From: a bacterium
Lineage (GTDB): Bacteria > Zhuqueibacterota > Zhuqueibacteria > Zhuqueibacterales > Zhuqueibacteraceae
NCBI GenBank assembly: GCA_023150945.1
Contig: JAKLJX010000016.1
Location: forward strand, 101,866-165,865
Direction: 5' to 3'
Length of the DNA stretch: 64,000 bases
Positions 25,084-36,000 of the stretch are shown here, in pieces; the first letter of the stretch is position 1, and each line of letters begins with the position of its first letter. The notes under the pieces are model-generated. The model worked only from the letters and a program-made list of their open reading frames with translations. It was not told the DNA's origin and did not search any database. The position numbers and the translations under genes were made by a program.

Positions 25084-26457
25084 TCAACTCGATTTTTGCA
25101 GATGTGCTGCGAAACTGCCGTCAACGCCGTGACGATGCAGAAAGGTTCGCACAAAACCCTGTTCGTCGCAGAAGCGTTCATCAACGAATTGTTGCGCCGG
25201 CCGCAATCCAAACTCCGGATGGCCGGCCAGGAACCAGGCAACCATCTCCTCGTTCTCCGCCGGTTCGGTGGTGCATGTGCTGTAGATCAGCCGGCCGCCG
25301 GGTTTCACCAGCGCGGCGGCGTTGTGCAGAATCTCCTGCTGCAATTGCACCAGCGCGGGAATATCTTCCGGCCGGCGGCGCCAGCGCAGGTCACTGCGCT
25401 TGGCCAGCACGCCCAGCCCCGAGCACGGCGCATCCACCAGCACCACCTCCGCGGTCACTCCGGAAAAGGTGCGGGCATCGGCGGCAATCATGTCGATTTT
25501 GCGGTGCACGCGCTGCGCGGCTTCCACCAGGAGGTGCAATCGTCTCGGGCTTTGATCGACGGCAATCACGCGGGCTTGCGGCGCCAGCTCCGCGAGATGC
25601 AGGGCCTTGCCGCCCGGCGCGGCGCACAAATCCAGAATGATCTCTGCCGCCGCCGGTGCGGCCAGATGCGCAACCAAGCCGGCACTGCCGTCTTGCAGCA
25701 CGAAGGCGCCGTTCTTGAAGGATTCCAGCTTGGCGAGGTGATGCTGCGGCGGCACTTGGTAAAAATGCGGCAAACCGGCAATCTCCCGGACGGTTGCTCC
25801 GGCGGCGGCCAATTCGGCGAGCACGGTCTGCGCGTGGCGCGCCGGCTCCACTGCGCGAAGCGTCAAGGCTGGGATTTCGTTGTTCGCTTGCGCCAGCGCC
25901 AGCATCTCGGCGCTGCCGTACAGCTCCTGCCAGCGCCGCAACAGCCACTCGGGATAGCTCAGCGCCTGTGCCAATTTCTCAAAATCATTCGTCTGCGCCA
26001 AAGCCGCGGCCTCCGGCCAGACGAAAGGTTCACGCAGCGCGCTGCGCAAGACCGCATTGCACAGCCGCGCCAGGCCTTCGCCAAAATGCGCGCGCGCCAA
26101 CTCCACGGCCTCATGCACCACGGCATAGGAGGGCACGCGGTCGAAATAGCGAAGCTGAAACAGCGCGCTGCGCAGAATATTCTTCAACAGCGGCCGGGCG
26201 CCCGCGAAATTCTTCTGAAAATGAAGCGCCAGCTCGGCATCCAGGCGGCGACGCCAGCGGGTCACGCCGTTGGCAATGGCGGTCACCAAAGCCTTGTCAC
26301 GCTCCGGCAGACGGCTGCGGCCGAGATGCTTTTCCAAAACCTGATCGAGATAGGCGCTGCCGGTTTCCGCCTCGGTGAGAATGCGGCACACCAGGGCGCG
26401 CGCCGAAGCGGGGCGCGCAGCGGCGGCGCGCTGGGCGGAGGTTGCCATGTCAGACAT
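25084..26457 (-). CDS. rsmB: 16S rRNA (cytosine-967-C5)-methyltransferase RsmB
   Basis: About 457 residues. N-terminal NusB-like helical RNA-binding domain (ARALVCRILTEAETGSAYLDQVL...), then an SAM-dependent methyltransferase with motif I LDLCAAPGGKALHLAEL, motif IV DAPCSGLGVLAKRSDLRWRR (the cysteine that releases product) and motif VI YSTCTTEPAENE (the catalytic cysteine). It methylates C967 in 16S rRNA. The start at ATG 26457 is 6 nt after the upstream gene's stop; the longer frame from 26517 would overlap that gene. Member of the fmt-rsmB-PASTA-rpe cluster. Confidence 0.93.
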   Translation of the reverse strand: MSDMATSAQRAAAARPASARALVCRILTEAETGSAYLDQVLEKHLGRSRLPERDKALVTAIANGVTRWRRRLDAELALHFQKNFAGARPLLKNILRSALFQLRYFDRVPSYAVVHEAVELARAHFGEGLARLCNAVLRSALREPFVWPEAAALAQTNDFEKLAQALSYPEWLLRRWQELYGSAEMLALAQANNEIPALTLRAVEPARHAQTVLAELAAAGATVREIAGLPHFYQVPPQHHLAKLESFKNGAFVLQDGSAGLVAHLAAPAAAEIILDLCAAPGGKALHLAELAPQARVIAVDQSPRRLHLLVEAAQRVHRKIDMIAADARTFSGVTAEVVLVDAPCSGLGVLAKRSDLRWRRRPEDIPALVQLQQEILHNAAALVKPGGRLIYSTCTTEPAENEEMVAWFLAGHPEFGLRPAQQFVDERFCDEQGFVRTFLHRHGVDGSFAAHLQKSS

Positions 26458-26462
26458 GCGTG

Positions 26463-26840
26463 CTATTCTTCCACCGGCTTCACGCGAGTGACGAAGTATT
26501 CGGTTTCGCCGAACCAATCGACCGGCAGCCCGATATGCTGCTCGTAGGAAAGCGCGACGCGTTTGCCCATGGTCTGGTTGATCTTTTCGGCGATGGCATC
26601 TTCGCGCACGCTGAAGTAGAATTTCTCGGGCATCACCCCGGGCACGGTCGCCAGCGCCAGCTCGCCCTCCCAGGTTTTGAAGATCCAGCCTTTCTTCGAG
26701 AGCTTCTGCACATAGCCGGCGCGCTCGCCGCTGGAATAGCTCCAGGTCAGCATCATCCAGGTGTAAAGGCTCACCACGACCAGCGGAATCAGGATCAAGC
26801 CTGCAATCCAGCGGCCCACATGAAATCTTTTGCCTTGCAT
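26463..26840 (-). CDS. Small membrane-anchored protein of unknown function
   Basis: 125 residues. A short basic N-terminus (MQGKRFHVGRW), a membrane helix (IAGLILIPLVVVSLYTWMMLTW), then a soluble domain containing YVQKLSKKGWIFKTWEGELAL and a C-terminal HIGLPVDWFGETEYFV. Related small proteins are widespread in Bacteroidota-like genomes, usually without a reliable function. It ends 6 nt before rsmB, so the two are co-transcribed. The 168-nt gap upstream, before fmt, holds a short repeat but no gene. Confidence 0.65.
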   Translation of the reverse strand: MQGKRFHVGRWIAGLILIPLVVVSLYTWMMLTWSYSSGERAGYVQKLSKKGWIFKTWEGELALATVPGVMPEKFYFSVREDAIAEKINQTMGKRVALSYEQHIGLPVDWFGETEYFVTRVKPVEE

Positions 26841-27008
26841 ATGCCCGACTCGATTGGGAATTAGTTTCCGTCCGAATTTGCGGTCATTTGAATAAAGTGT
26901 TCCTGTAACGGCTTGGCCGTTGCCTCAAAACTGTGGGAGTTTCCACGACGCCCGGCGCTTTGACACCTCGGCTCAGTCGAGGTTGGAACGTTTTCGGACA
27001 GCCACGAA
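26841..27008. other. Intergenic spacer with a short dispersed repeat
   Basis: No gene recognised. Contains CCGTTGCCTCAAAA (26917-26930), preceded by GCTTGG, also found at 63928-63941 behind a similar GCTTGG. An ACCTCG...CGAGGT hairpin (6-bp stem, 7-nt loop) lies near 26968-26986 without a T-tract. Confidence 0.4.
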
Positions 27009-27974
27009 TTAGAGTGAACGTCCGAACTTCTCCGCCACCGCCATGCGATGCCCCTGCAAGAACTCGCTCGTTTTCATGGCGCGTTTGCCCGCCAACTGCA
27101 GTTCCGCGACGGCCAGCACACCGTCGCCGGTGGCGATCAACAGCTCGCCGGCCCGGGCATCGACGTGGTGCACGCTGCCCGGCGTGAGGTCGCCGGCCTT
27201 GGCCGGAACCACCCGGCCGCGCAAAATCTTCAGATTCTTGCCCTGCCACTGCGTGCACGCGCCCGGCACCGGGCTCAGACCGCGAATGAGATTGTAGATC
27301 TCGACCGCGGTTCGGTGCCAGTCAATCTCCGCGAGCGCATCGGTGATTTTGGGCGCGAGCGTGGCCTCGCCCGTTTGCGGCTGCGGCACCAGCGTGCCCT
27401 GCTGAAATTGCTCCAGCGTTTCGATCAACAGCTCGGCGCCGAGCCGGGCAAGACGATCGTGCAACTCGCCCAGCGTCTCTTCGGGGCCAATCGGCGTGCG
27501 CCGTTGCAACAGTAATTGGCCGGTATCGACTTTTTCGTTGATCAAAAACGTCGTCACGCCGGTCTCGGTTTCGCCGTTGATGAGCGCCCATTGCATCGGC
27601 GCGGCGCCGCGGTACTTGGGCAGCAGCGAGGCGTGAATGTTGATGGTTCCCCGGGTGGGAATGCTGAACACCTGCGGCGGCAGGATGCGAAACGCGACCA
27701 CCACAAAAACGTCGGCTTTGAGCCGCTGCAGGCTGTCCACCAATCCCGGATCATTCAGCCGGGCGGGCTGCAGCACGGTCAAGCCGTGCGCCAGCGCGCA
27801 TTGTTTGACGGCGCTGGGCCGCAACTGCAGGCCGCGGCCGGCGCGCTTGTCCTCGCCGGTCACCACTGCCACCACCGGCACGCGCTGTTCGAGCAGTTTT
27901 TCCAGGGGCGGCACGGCGAACGCCGGCGTGCCCATGAACACGACTCTTAAATCTTGCAAAGAAGCCACTGGCAT
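27009..27974 (-). CDS. fmt: Methionyl-tRNA formyltransferase
   Basis: 321 residues. Formylates initiator Met-tRNA using 10-formyl-THF. Visible motifs: RVVFMGTPAFAVPPLEKL at the N-terminus, the loop NIHASLLPKYRGAAPMQWALINGETETGVT (catalytic Asn/His region, ~108-137), and a C-terminal OB-like domain with NLIRGLSPVPGA. Full length for the family (~310-320). It follows def by 13 nt; def and fmt act at the two ends of the formyl-methionine cycle. Confidence 0.95.
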   Translation of the reverse strand: MPVASLQDLRVVFMGTPAFAVPPLEKLLEQRVPVVAVVTGEDKRAGRGLQLRPSAVKQCALAHGLTVLQPARLNDPGLVDSLQRLKADVFVVVAFRILPPQVFSIPTRGTINIHASLLPKYRGAAPMQWALINGETETGVTTFLINEKVDTGQLLLQRRTPIGPEETLGELHDRLARLGAELLIETLEQFQQGTLVPQPQTGEATLAPKITDALAEIDWHRTAVEIYNLIRGLSPVPGACTQWQGKNLKILRGRVVPAKAGDLTPGSVHHVDARAGELLIATGDGVLAVAELQLAGKRAMKTSEFLQGHRMAVAEKFGRSL

Positions 27975-27987
27975 ACCATGATCAATG

Positions 27988-28545
27988 CTAAAATTTCGGC
28001 CCGCGGCCGGCGTTGCGCTCAGCCACCATTTCCAGCCGGGTTTGCTCCGCCAGCGCCTGCAGCCTTTTGTTGAGCAGCCGGCGCTTCAAAGGACTGAGGC
28101 GATCCACGAAAAAAACGCCGTTGAGATGATCGATTTCGTGCTGCAGCACGCGCGCGAACAGGCCTTCGAATTCTTCCTCCTGCGGCCGGCCCTGCAGATC
28201 GACGAAGCGCACCCGAATGCGCTCATGGCGGTCGACCTCGCCTTCGATCTCGGGGATGCTCAGGCAGCCTTCTTCCATCGTGAGCATCTTGCTGGAAGTC
28301 TGCACCACTTCAGGATTGACGAACGCCCGCGGGGCAGTGCCTTCCTCAATCAGCCCGACTTCAACCACGCACAGGGCCTCGCCAGAGCCAACCTGATTGG
28401 CCGCCAGGCCGATGCCGCTGGCCGCCTGCATGGTTTCAATCATGTCCGCCGCGAGTTGCCGCAGGCGCGCCGCGCCGGCCGGCGAGGGCGCAGCCTTTTG
28501 CCGGAGAATGGGATCACCATATTTGCGGATGGGCAATACCGCCAT
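27988..28545 (-). CDS. def: Peptide deformylase
   Basis: 185 residues. Removes the N-formyl group from nascent proteins with a catalytic Fe2+/Zn2+. The three signature motifs are present: GIGLAANQVG (residues ~47-56), EEGCLSIPE with the metal-binding cysteine (~92-100) and HEIDHLNG with both histidines and the catalytic glutamate (~134-141). The start codon abuts the stop of yajC and the gene lies 13 nt before fmt. Confidence 0.95.
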   Translation of the reverse strand: MAVLPIRKYGDPILRQKAAPSPAGAARLRQLAADMIETMQAASGIGLAANQVGSGEALCVVEVGLIEEGTAPRAFVNPEVVQTSSKMLTMEEGCLSIPEIEGEVDRHERIRVRFVDLQGRPQEEEFEGLFARVLQHEIDHLNGVFFVDRLSPLKRRLLNKRLQALAEQTRLEMVAERNAGRGPKF

Positions 28546-28872
28546 CTACTTCGACTCCGTTTTTTCCATCTTGCGCCCGATGCTGCTGCGCGCCACTTCG
28601 AGCTTGACGTTATCGGCCACCTGCAGCACCACGGTCTGTTCTTTCTCCTTCACGCCCACGATCTTGCCGTAAATGCCGCACGACATGATGACTTCATCAC
28701 CCTTCTGCAGGCTGGCGAGCATCTTGCGCATTTCCTTCTGCTGCTTCATTTGCGGCCGCAGGATCAAGAAATACATCACCAGAATGAACAACACGAACAT
28801 CAAACCCATGTCGAAAATCGGATTCCTGGCGCCCTCGCCGCCAGTCTGCAACAGCCAAGTCAACATCAACAT
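28546..28872 (-). CDS. yajC: Preprotein translocase subunit YajC
   Basis: 108 residues with one N-terminal membrane helix (LMFVLFILVMYFLILRPQMKQQKEM) followed by the YajC domain MLASLQKGDEVIMSCGIYGKIVGVKE. Accessory component of the SecDF translocon. The tgt-yajC order upstream is widely conserved in bacteria. A 42-nt gap separates it from tgt. Confidence 0.93.
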   Translation of the reverse strand: MLMLTWLLQTGGEGARNPIFDMGLMFVLFILVMYFLILRPQMKQQKEMRKMLASLQKGDEVIMSCGIYGKIVGVKEKEQTVVLQVADNVKLEVARSSIGRKMEKTESK

Positions 28873-28914
28873 TTGCCTTCCTCCTTGCCAGCTCGTGGTG
28901 GATTGCCGCGTGAG

Positions 28915-30057
28915 TTAAGTTGAAACCGGATAGCGGTTGAAAAAATCTCTTTTGAATTCGGCCAGCGCCTGCGCCGCAATGGCGGCACGCATGTCCGCCA
29001 GCAGGCGGTGATAGAAGCGCAGATTGTGCAGGCTCGCCAGACGCATGGCGAGAATCTCCTGCGCCTGAAACAGATGGCGCAAATAGGCGCGCGTGTGCGT
29101 GCGGCAGGCATAGCAGTCGCAATCCGCTGCGATCGGCGTGAAATCGTCTTTGAACCGCGCATTGTTGAGATTCAACGGGCCGTCCGCCGTGAACACCTGG
29201 CCGCGACGGCCGCTGCGCGTGGGGATCACGCAATCGAACATGTCAATGCCCAGCGCCACCGCGTTCACGATGTCCTCCGGCTTGCCCACGCCCATGAGAT
29301 AGCGCGGCTTTTCCGCCGGCAGCAGCCGGGTGGACAGATCGAGCATCTCCTGCATCGCGGATTTGGGCTCGCCCACCGCCAGCCCGCCCACCGCATAGCC
29401 GGGAAAATCCAGCGCCAGCAGTTCTTCGGTGCTGCGCTGCCGCAGATCTGCATACGTACCGCCCTGAGTGATCGCGAACAGCGCCTGCTCATGGCCGTAG
29501 AGCGGCTCGGCCGCGCGCCAGGCCGCGAGGCACCGTTCCGCCCAGCGTGTCGTCCGCGCCAGCGATTTCGCCACGTAGCCGTATTCCGAAGGGTAGGGCG
29601 CGCATTCGTCCAGCACCATCATGATATCCGAGCCGAGCGCAAGCTGCGTGCGCAGAACGCTTTCCGGCGTGAATTCATGCGCGGAGCCATCCAGGTGCGA
29701 TTGAAAGCGCACGCCGTTCTCATGAATCTTGCGCAGCGCCGCGAGGCTGAAAACCTGGTAGCCGCCGCTGTCGGTGAGAATCGGCCACGGCCATTGCGCA
29801 AAGCGATGCAACCCGCCGGCGCGCCGCAGCAGTTCTTCGCCCGGCCGCAAGTAAAGATGATAGGTGTTGCCGAGAATGATCTGGCTGCCGACTTCGTGAA
29901 TCTCGCTGGGGCTGAGCGTCTTCACCGTGCCCTGCGTGCCCACCGGCATGAACACCGGCGTCTGAATCTCGCCATGCGCGGTCACCAGGCGGCCGCAGCG
30001 GGCACGGGTGGATTGATCCTGGTGCAGCACTGCAAACGAGAAGAACTGCAAATTCAT
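28915..30057 (-). CDS. tgt: tRNA-guanine (queuine) transglycosylase
   Basis: 380-residue TIM-barrel enzyme that exchanges G34 of tRNA(Asp/Asn/His/Tyr) for the queuosine precursor. Motifs: GTQGTVKTLSP, LTDSGGYQVFSLA (substrate Asp, ~residues 90-102), MVLDECAPYPSE, GGLAVGEPK, and the zinc site CDCYACRTHTRAYLRHLF with the later histidine. Normal family length. It is followed by yajC and preceded by radA 36 nt upstream. Confidence 0.96.
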   Translation of the reverse strand: MNLQFFSFAVLHQDQSTRARCGRLVTAHGEIQTPVFMPVGTQGTVKTLSPSEIHEVGSQIILGNTYHLYLRPGEELLRRAGGLHRFAQWPWPILTDSGGYQVFSLAALRKIHENGVRFQSHLDGSAHEFTPESVLRTQLALGSDIMMVLDECAPYPSEYGYVAKSLARTTRWAERCLAAWRAAEPLYGHEQALFAITQGGTYADLRQRSTEELLALDFPGYAVGGLAVGEPKSAMQEMLDLSTRLLPAEKPRYLMGVGKPEDIVNAVALGIDMFDCVIPTRSGRRGQVFTADGPLNLNNARFKDDFTPIAADCDCYACRTHTRAYLRHLFQAQEILAMRLASLHNLRFYHRLLADMRAAIAAQALAEFKRDFFNRYPVST

Positions 30058-30093
30058 CGTGCCGCCCTGCTCATGCGTTGTCCTCGTTTCCGC

Positions 30094-31464
30094 TCACAGC
30101 AGCCGCGCCAGCGCATCATCCACGCGCTCCACCGGCACCAGCGTGAGGCCCGCCGGCTGAGGCAAACCGTTGGCGGAGTATTTCGGGATCACCGCGTGCT
30201 TGAAGCCGAGTTTGGCGGCCTCGCTGAGTCGCTTTTCGATCTGCGGCACCGCCCGCACTTCGCCGCCCAGGCCGACTTCGCCGATCACTACCACGGTGGG
30301 ATCGACCACGGCATTGCGCAGCGAGGAGGCAGCGGAAACGACGATGCCGAGATCCGCGGCCGGTTCTTCGATGCGCACGCCGCCGGCAACATTGACAAAC
30401 ACATCGTAAGTGCTCACGCGCATGCCGATTCTTTTTTCCAAAACAGCGAGCAGCAATGCCAGCCGGCGCGCATCGATGCCGTTGGCGGTGCGTTGCGGCA
30501 TGCCGTAGTGCGTGGCGGTCAACAGCGCCTGCACTTCCACCAGCAGCGGCCGCGAGCCTTCCAGCGTGCAAATCACCACCGAACCGGAGATGTCCCCTTT
30601 GCGCTGCGCGAGAAAAATTTCGGAGGGATTGGCCACCTCCGCCAGGCCGTTTTGCTTCATCTCGAAGACGCCGATCTCGCGCGTGCTGCCGAAGCGGTTT
30701 TTGACCGAACGCAAAATGCGAAACAGGTGGTCGCGGTCGCCCTCGAATTGCAGCAGCGTGTCCACCATGTGTTCGAGCACCTTGGGGCCGGCGAGATAGC
30801 CTTCTTTGGTAACGTGGCCGACGAGGATGATCGCGATGTTTTCATTCTTCGCGAGCGTCAGGAAAGCCAGCGCGCATTCCCGCACCTGGCTGACGCTGCC
30901 CGGCGGGCTTTCGAATTCCGGGCGATAGATCGTCTGGATCGAATCGACGATCACCACCGCCGGTTGAATTCCGGCAATGGCGGAGAGAATTTCCTCGAGG
31001 TTGGTTTCCGCCAGAATGTAGAGATGCGCCGAATCCACCGCCAACCGCTGTGCGCGCATTTTGGTTTGCCGGGCGGATTCCTCGCCGGTGATGTACAAAA
31101 CGCGGAAATCCTCACGCGCCAGCGCCGCCGCCTCCTGCAGCAGCAGGGTCGATTTGCCGATGCCCGGATCACCGCCGAACAACACCAGCGAACCCGGCAC
31201 CAACCCGCCGCCGAGCACGCGGTTCAGCTCATTGCTGGAGCAGAGGATGCGCGCGAGATCGTCCTGCGAAATCTCGCGCAACGGCAGCGGTTGGTTGCGC
31301 ACTGACGGCGCGGTCCGGCCTCCGCGTTTTGCCGGCGCGGCCACACGCTCTTCGACCAGCGTGTTCCATTGCTCGCATTCCGGGCAGCGACCGAGCCAGC
31401 GCAAACTCTTGTGGCCGCAGTTCTGGCAGACGTACTGCCGGCTCTCTTTCTTGAGACGCGTCAT
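30094..31464 (-). CDS. radA: DNA repair protein RadA
   Basis: 456 residues. N-terminal zinc finger CQNCGHKSLRWLGRCPECEQW (residues ~13-33), RecA-like ATPase with Walker A GDPGIGKST (~99-107), the RadA-specific KNRFG motif (~254-258), and a C-terminal Lon-protease-like domain (TANGIDARRLALLLAVLEKR...). It promotes branch migration in recombinational repair. First gene of the minus-strand housekeeping run. Confidence 0.96.
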   Translation of the reverse strand: MTRLKKESRQYVCQNCGHKSLRWLGRCPECEQWNTLVEERVAAPAKRGGRTAPSVRNQPLPLREISQDDLARILCSSNELNRVLGGGLVPGSLVLFGGDPGIGKSTLLLQEAAALAREDFRVLYITGEESARQTKMRAQRLAVDSAHLYILAETNLEEILSAIAGIQPAVVIVDSIQTIYRPEFESPPGSVSQVRECALAFLTLAKNENIAIILVGHVTKEGYLAGPKVLEHMVDTLLQFEGDRDHLFRILRSVKNRFGSTREIGVFEMKQNGLAEVANPSEIFLAQRKGDISGSVVICTLEGSRPLLVEVQALLTATHYGMPQRTANGIDARRLALLLAVLEKRIGMRVSTYDVFVNVAGGVRIEEPAADLGIVVSAASSLRNAVVDPTVVVIGEVGLGGEVRAVPQIEKRLSEAAKLGFKHAVIPKYSANGLPQPAGLTLVPVERVDDALARLL

Positions 31465-31884
31465 GCGTTGCTGGCGTCCGTGTTCGACCCATTAAAAATT
31501 TGGCCTGCGTCACCGAATGACGAGGCCATTCTCAACCACGAGCGCGGTGAAAATATTGATTTCGCCTCCGAAAGTCAAGGCATTACTCGACCGGTGCGCG
31601 GCAGTTGGCCGGCGGAACTTGCGTTTCGGTCCGATCAGCGAGCCCGGCCGTCAAAGATTCCGCCGGCAAGATATTCATTTGCTTTTTCAGCAAAAATTTC
31701 GCAAAGAGAGAGCCAGTTTCAGCTTGTTGATCTTCCGGGGCACAAAGCAGAGGCCGGGGGAGGAGTGCCGCTGGCGCACGAACGCTCCGCTCCGCGCGGG
31801 CTGACAGCCCTGCTTCAGTCAAACAGAAAAAGCGCAGAGCCGGCGCACGCAAACAGATCGAAAACCAACTGCAAAGGCCATATC
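31465..31884. other. Intergenic region upstream of the PP2C response regulator
   Basis: 420 nt between divergent radA and the response regulator. No convincing coding sequence; open frames here are shadows. It should hold promoters for both directions, and the first ~60 nt are AT-rich, but I cannot point to a clear -35/-10 pair. Confidence 0.4.
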
Positions 31885-33045
31885 ATGTTGACCAGGATTC
31901 TCGTTGTCGATGATGAGCCTGATTTGGAGCTCATGATCACCCAAAAATTCCGCAAACAAATTCGTGAAAAGGAGCTCGACTTCGCCTTCGCCCACAACGG
32001 CGTGGCCGCGCTGCAGGTGCTGCAAGCCAATCCCGAAATCGACGTGGTGCTGACCGACATCAACATGCCGGAGATGGACGGCCTCACTCTGCTCGCCAAG
32101 ATCAACGAAGCCTATCCCATGCTCAAGACCGTGATCGTCTCGGCCTACGGCGACATGAAGAACATCCGCACCGCTCTCAACCACGGCGCCTTCGATTTCG
32201 TCACCAAGCCGATCGAGTTTCAAGATCTGGAAATCACGCTGAAGAAGAGCATCACGGAAGCGCATAACTTGAAGCAGGCCGCGCAGGAACGAGACCGGCT
32301 GGTGGCGCTGCAACGGGAATTGGAGGTGGCCGCCACCATTCAAAAAAGCATCGTGCCGCAGACGTTCCCGCCGTTTCCCGAGCGCCGGGAGTTTGCCCTG
32401 CACGCGCAAATGATCCCCGCGCGCGAAGTAGGCGGCGATTTCTACGATTTCTTTCTCATCGACGATCACCGCCTGGGCTTCGTCATCGGCGATGTCTCCG
32501 GTAAAGGCGTGCCGGCGGCACTGTTCATGGCGGTGAGCAAAACCCTGCTCAAAGCCACGGCGCTCAAAGGCGGCGCGCCGCACGAATGCCTGCAGCAGGT
32601 GAATCGCATCCTGTGCCTGGAAAGCGTGGACGAAATGTTCGTCACGGTTTTCTACGGCATCCTCGATGTCGCCAGCGGCGAGATCTCCTGCTGCAACGGC
32701 GGCCACAATCGCCCCTTTGTCACGCGCCGCGACGGCCGGGTTGAAATGTTGACCGGCAATGAAGGCTTGATGCTGGGTCTGGTCGGGCATTGGGAATATC
32801 ACTCCAGCCAGATCAATCTGACGCCGGGCGATAGCCTGATCCTATACACCGACGGCGTCACCGAAGCGATGGATCACGACCAGAATCAGTTCACCGAAGA
32901 TCGCCTGGCCGAGTGCCTGCAAGGCGGCAATCACGCCGCCTTGCCGGAGATGATCAACCGCGTCGTATCCTGCGTTCGTGCGTTCGCCGGTGGTGCGCCC
33001 CAGACCGATGATCTCACTGTGCTGGCGTTGCGTTACACAGCGTGA
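31885..33045 (+). CDS. Response regulator with PP2C/SpoIIE phosphatase output
   Basis: 386 residues. Residues 1-125: receiver domain with acidic pocket DDEPD, phospho-acceptor Asp58 ([11 protein letters not shown]), and the conserved Ser/Thr (VIVSAYGD) and Lys (VTKPIE). A coiled-coil linker (~126-160) precedes a SpoIIE/PP2C-type phosphatase (170-386) with [38 protein letters not shown] and DDLTVLAL metal-binding motifs. Output is probably dephosphorylation of an anti-sigma-factor antagonist. The true start is ATG 31885 (AAAGG 9 nt upstream); the frame is open from 31369 only by chance. It is immediately followed by a sensor kinase, its likely phosphodonor. Confidence 0.88.
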   Translation: MLTRILVVDDEPDLELMITQKFRKQIREKELDFAFAHNGVAALQVLQANPEIDVVLTDINMPEMDGLTLLAKINEAYPMLKTVIVSAYGDMKNIRTALNHGAFDFVTKPIEFQDLEITLKKSITEAHNLKQAAQERDRLVALQRELEVAATIQKSIVPQTFPPFPERREFALHAQMIPAREVGGDFYDFFLIDDHRLGFVIGDVSGKGVPAALFMAVSKTLLKATALKGGAPHECLQQVNRILCLESVDEMFVTVFYGILDVASGEISCCNGGHNRPFVTRRDGRVEMLTGNEGLMLGLVGHWEYHSSQINLTPGDSLILYTDGVTEAMDHDQNQFTEDRLAECLQGGNHAALPEMINRVVSCVRAFAGGAPQTDDLTVLALRYTA

Positions 33046-33098
33046 AGGCAGGATTGCCCGGCCCACCGGCAGCAGCCAACTTTGCGAAATTCGAGCTC

Positions 33099-36000
33099 AT
33101 GAGAAAAAACCTCCTCAGCTTCCTGCTGATTGCCTGTTGGTGCGGAACGCTCCTGCCCGCTGCACCGCCGGCGGCACGCGGCAAAGAGTTTGGCATTCCG
33201 TTTTTCAGATACTATGCCGCCAAGGAATCCGGCGGCGGCGTGCAGAACTGGGGTGTGGCGCAGGATCCGCGCGGGGTGATGTACTTCGCCAACAACGCGG
33301 GCGTGCTCGAATACGACGGCGTCGCCTGGCATTTGATTCCCATCACCAACGGCAGCGCGGCGCGGGACCTGGCGGTCGATGCCGACGGCACCATTTATGT
33401 CGGCGCACAGGGCGAGTTGGGCTATCTCGCGCCGGCCGCGGCGCACCCGAATCTGGGCGAGATGACCTACGTCTCGTTGCGCGACAGCGTGCCCGCTGAG
33501 TATCGCGATTTCGGCGACATTGCCAAATGCTACGCCACGCCCGCCGGCATCTATTTTCAAGCGCTCGATCGTTTGTTCCTCTGGCCGCGCGCGGGCAAGC
33601 TGCGCGTGTGGAAGCCCGCCCTGCCGTTTCATCTCTCGTTTCTCGTTCACGATCGCCTCTACATTCGCCAACCGGAAGTGGGCTTGCTGCAGTTGGTGGG
33701 AGACTCCCTGCAACTGGCGCCCGCGGGCGAGCGCTTTGCCGCGCTGCGCATCTATTTCATGGCGCCGGCCGGCGGCAATGAAATCCTGATCGGCACACGC
33801 GAGCAGGGACTGTTCTGGTATGACGGCCACTCCGCCCGCCCCTTCCCCACGGCCATCGACGATTTTCTCGCTGAGAACCAAATCTATCACGGCGGGGTTT
33901 TGCCCAACGGCGATTTCGCCCTCGGCACCTTGCGCGGCGGCGTGGCCGTCATTGACCGCCAGGGCGAGCTGCAACAGCTTCTGAACAAAGCCGCGGGCCT
34001 GCCTGATGAAACCGTGCGCTATCTCTATTCCGACCGCCAGGGCGGTTTGTGGCTGGCGCTGAACAACGGCATCACCCGCGCCGAGATGCCGGCTCCGCTT
34101 TCCGGCTTCGGCGAGCTTTCCGGCTTGAGCGGCGGCGTGGAATTCATTCACCGGCATCGCGGCCGGCTGTACGCCGCCACCGATGCCGGCGTCTTCATGC
34201 TGCAGCCGTTTCGCGGCGATCGCGGGCAGACCGCTTTGCCGCTGCCCTCTTTCAAACCGGTGGCCGGCATTGCCAGCGAGAGTTGGTGGCTGCTTTCCGC
34301 CGGCGCCGTCTTGCTCGCTGCCGCAAGCGATGGCGTCTATGAAATTGATGGCGAGCAGGCCCGGCTGGTGCGGCCCTCTGAGGGACATTCCTTTGTGCTG
34401 CATCGTTCCCGGCTTGACAGCACCTGCTTCTTCGTCGGTTTGCGCGATGGCCTGGCCGCCTTTCGCCGCCTCGGCAACACCTGGCGCGATGAAGGCGCCG
34501 TGGCGGGAATCACCGAAGAAATCCGCAGCATGCTGGAGACGGACCGCGGCATCCTGTGGCTGGGCACGCGCTCACAGGGCTACCTGCGCGTCGATTTCAG
34601 CGCCGGATTTCAGAAGAACCCTCGGGTGGAAAAATTCGACAGCCGCCATGGCTTGCCGGAAAATCTGGGGTGGGGAATCGTGCTCGGCCTGGGCGGCCGG
34701 GAGCTGTTCGTCACCGATCAGGGCATTTACGTGTATGAGGCCGGCGCCCAGCGTTTCGTGCGCGATACGACCGCCGCCACCGTTGAAGCCAATCGCGCCA
34801 AAGCCACGGGCGAAGTGCTCGCTGATGCCGCCGGCAATTTGTGGATGCAGTTGATCAAGAAGAACGGCAGCGAAATCGGCGTGGCGCGGCGCCGGCCTGA
34901 TGGTTCCTATCATTGGGAGGCCACGCCGTTTCATCGCTTCGCGGATTTCACCGTGTGGGACATTTATCCGGAGGCCAACGGCGCGGTCTGGTTTGGCGGC
35001 CCGGACGGCCTGGTGCGCTACGACACCACGATCACCAAAAACTACGCCGTCGATTTTGCCGCGCTCATCCGCCGCGTGGTCACCATCGGCAGCGATTCGC
35101 TGCTCTATGGCGGTGCCCCGCTCAATGATAGCGGCCGGCAGCCGCGCCTGCCCTATCACGACAACAGCGTGCGCTTCGAATTCGCCGCGCCCAGCTTCGA
35201 TGATGAGGCGGCCACCCGCTATCAATACTTTCTGGAAGGCTTCGACAAAAGCTGGTCGGAGTGGACCGCGGAAACCAAGAAGGACTACACCAACATCTTC
35301 GAAGGCGATTACCGCTTTCGCGTGCGCGCCCGCAACCTGCACGGCCATCTCAGCGCGGAAGCCGGGTTTGCGTTTACCATCCTGCCGCCCTGGTATCGCT
35401 CCTGGCTGGCCTATTTTCTGTATGCCGCCCTGACCGCGTTCGTGGTCTATGCCTTGATCAAGTATCGCACGCGCCAACTGCTGCAGCGCAGCCGGGATTT
35501 GGAACAAACCGTGCAGCAGCGCACCGAGCAGATCCGCCAGCAGGCCGAAGAGCTGGAAACGCTGGACGGCATCGTGCGGCACATCAACCGCGAGCTTGAT
35601 CTCGCCAACGTGCTGCGTTCGCTGCTGGAGCAGGGGCTGAAGCTGTTTCCCGCGGCCGAGAAAGCCTCGGTGCTGCTGCGCGATTCCGCCACCGGCCTGT
35701 TCAAGTTTGCCGCGGCCGCCGGCTATGAGTTGAACCGCATGCAGGACATTGCCTTCACGCCCGCGCAACTCGAACAGCGCTACGCCGCCGGCGCCGAAGA
35801 AGTGGGCGAGGGCGTATATCTCGTGCGCAATCTGCAGAATCTCTATGTGGAAGAAAAGCTCAATGCGATCTCCACGCCGATTTCCGTGCTCGCCATGACC
35901 GCGGTGTGGCACGGCCAAATCGAGGCCTATTTGGTTTTCGACAATCTCTCCAACGCGCGCACCTTCAGCCACGCCGATGCCCACAAGCTCAACCGCTTCC

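Noticed and set aside
26884..27258. 124-codon minus frame with PRLSRGVKAPG-like text
   Set aside because: Shadow overlapping fmt; the non-overlapping part is intergenic spacer.
31369..31884. Response-regulator frame extended to 31369
   Set aside because: Runs through the radA gene and intergenic DNA; the receiver domain begins at ATG 31885.
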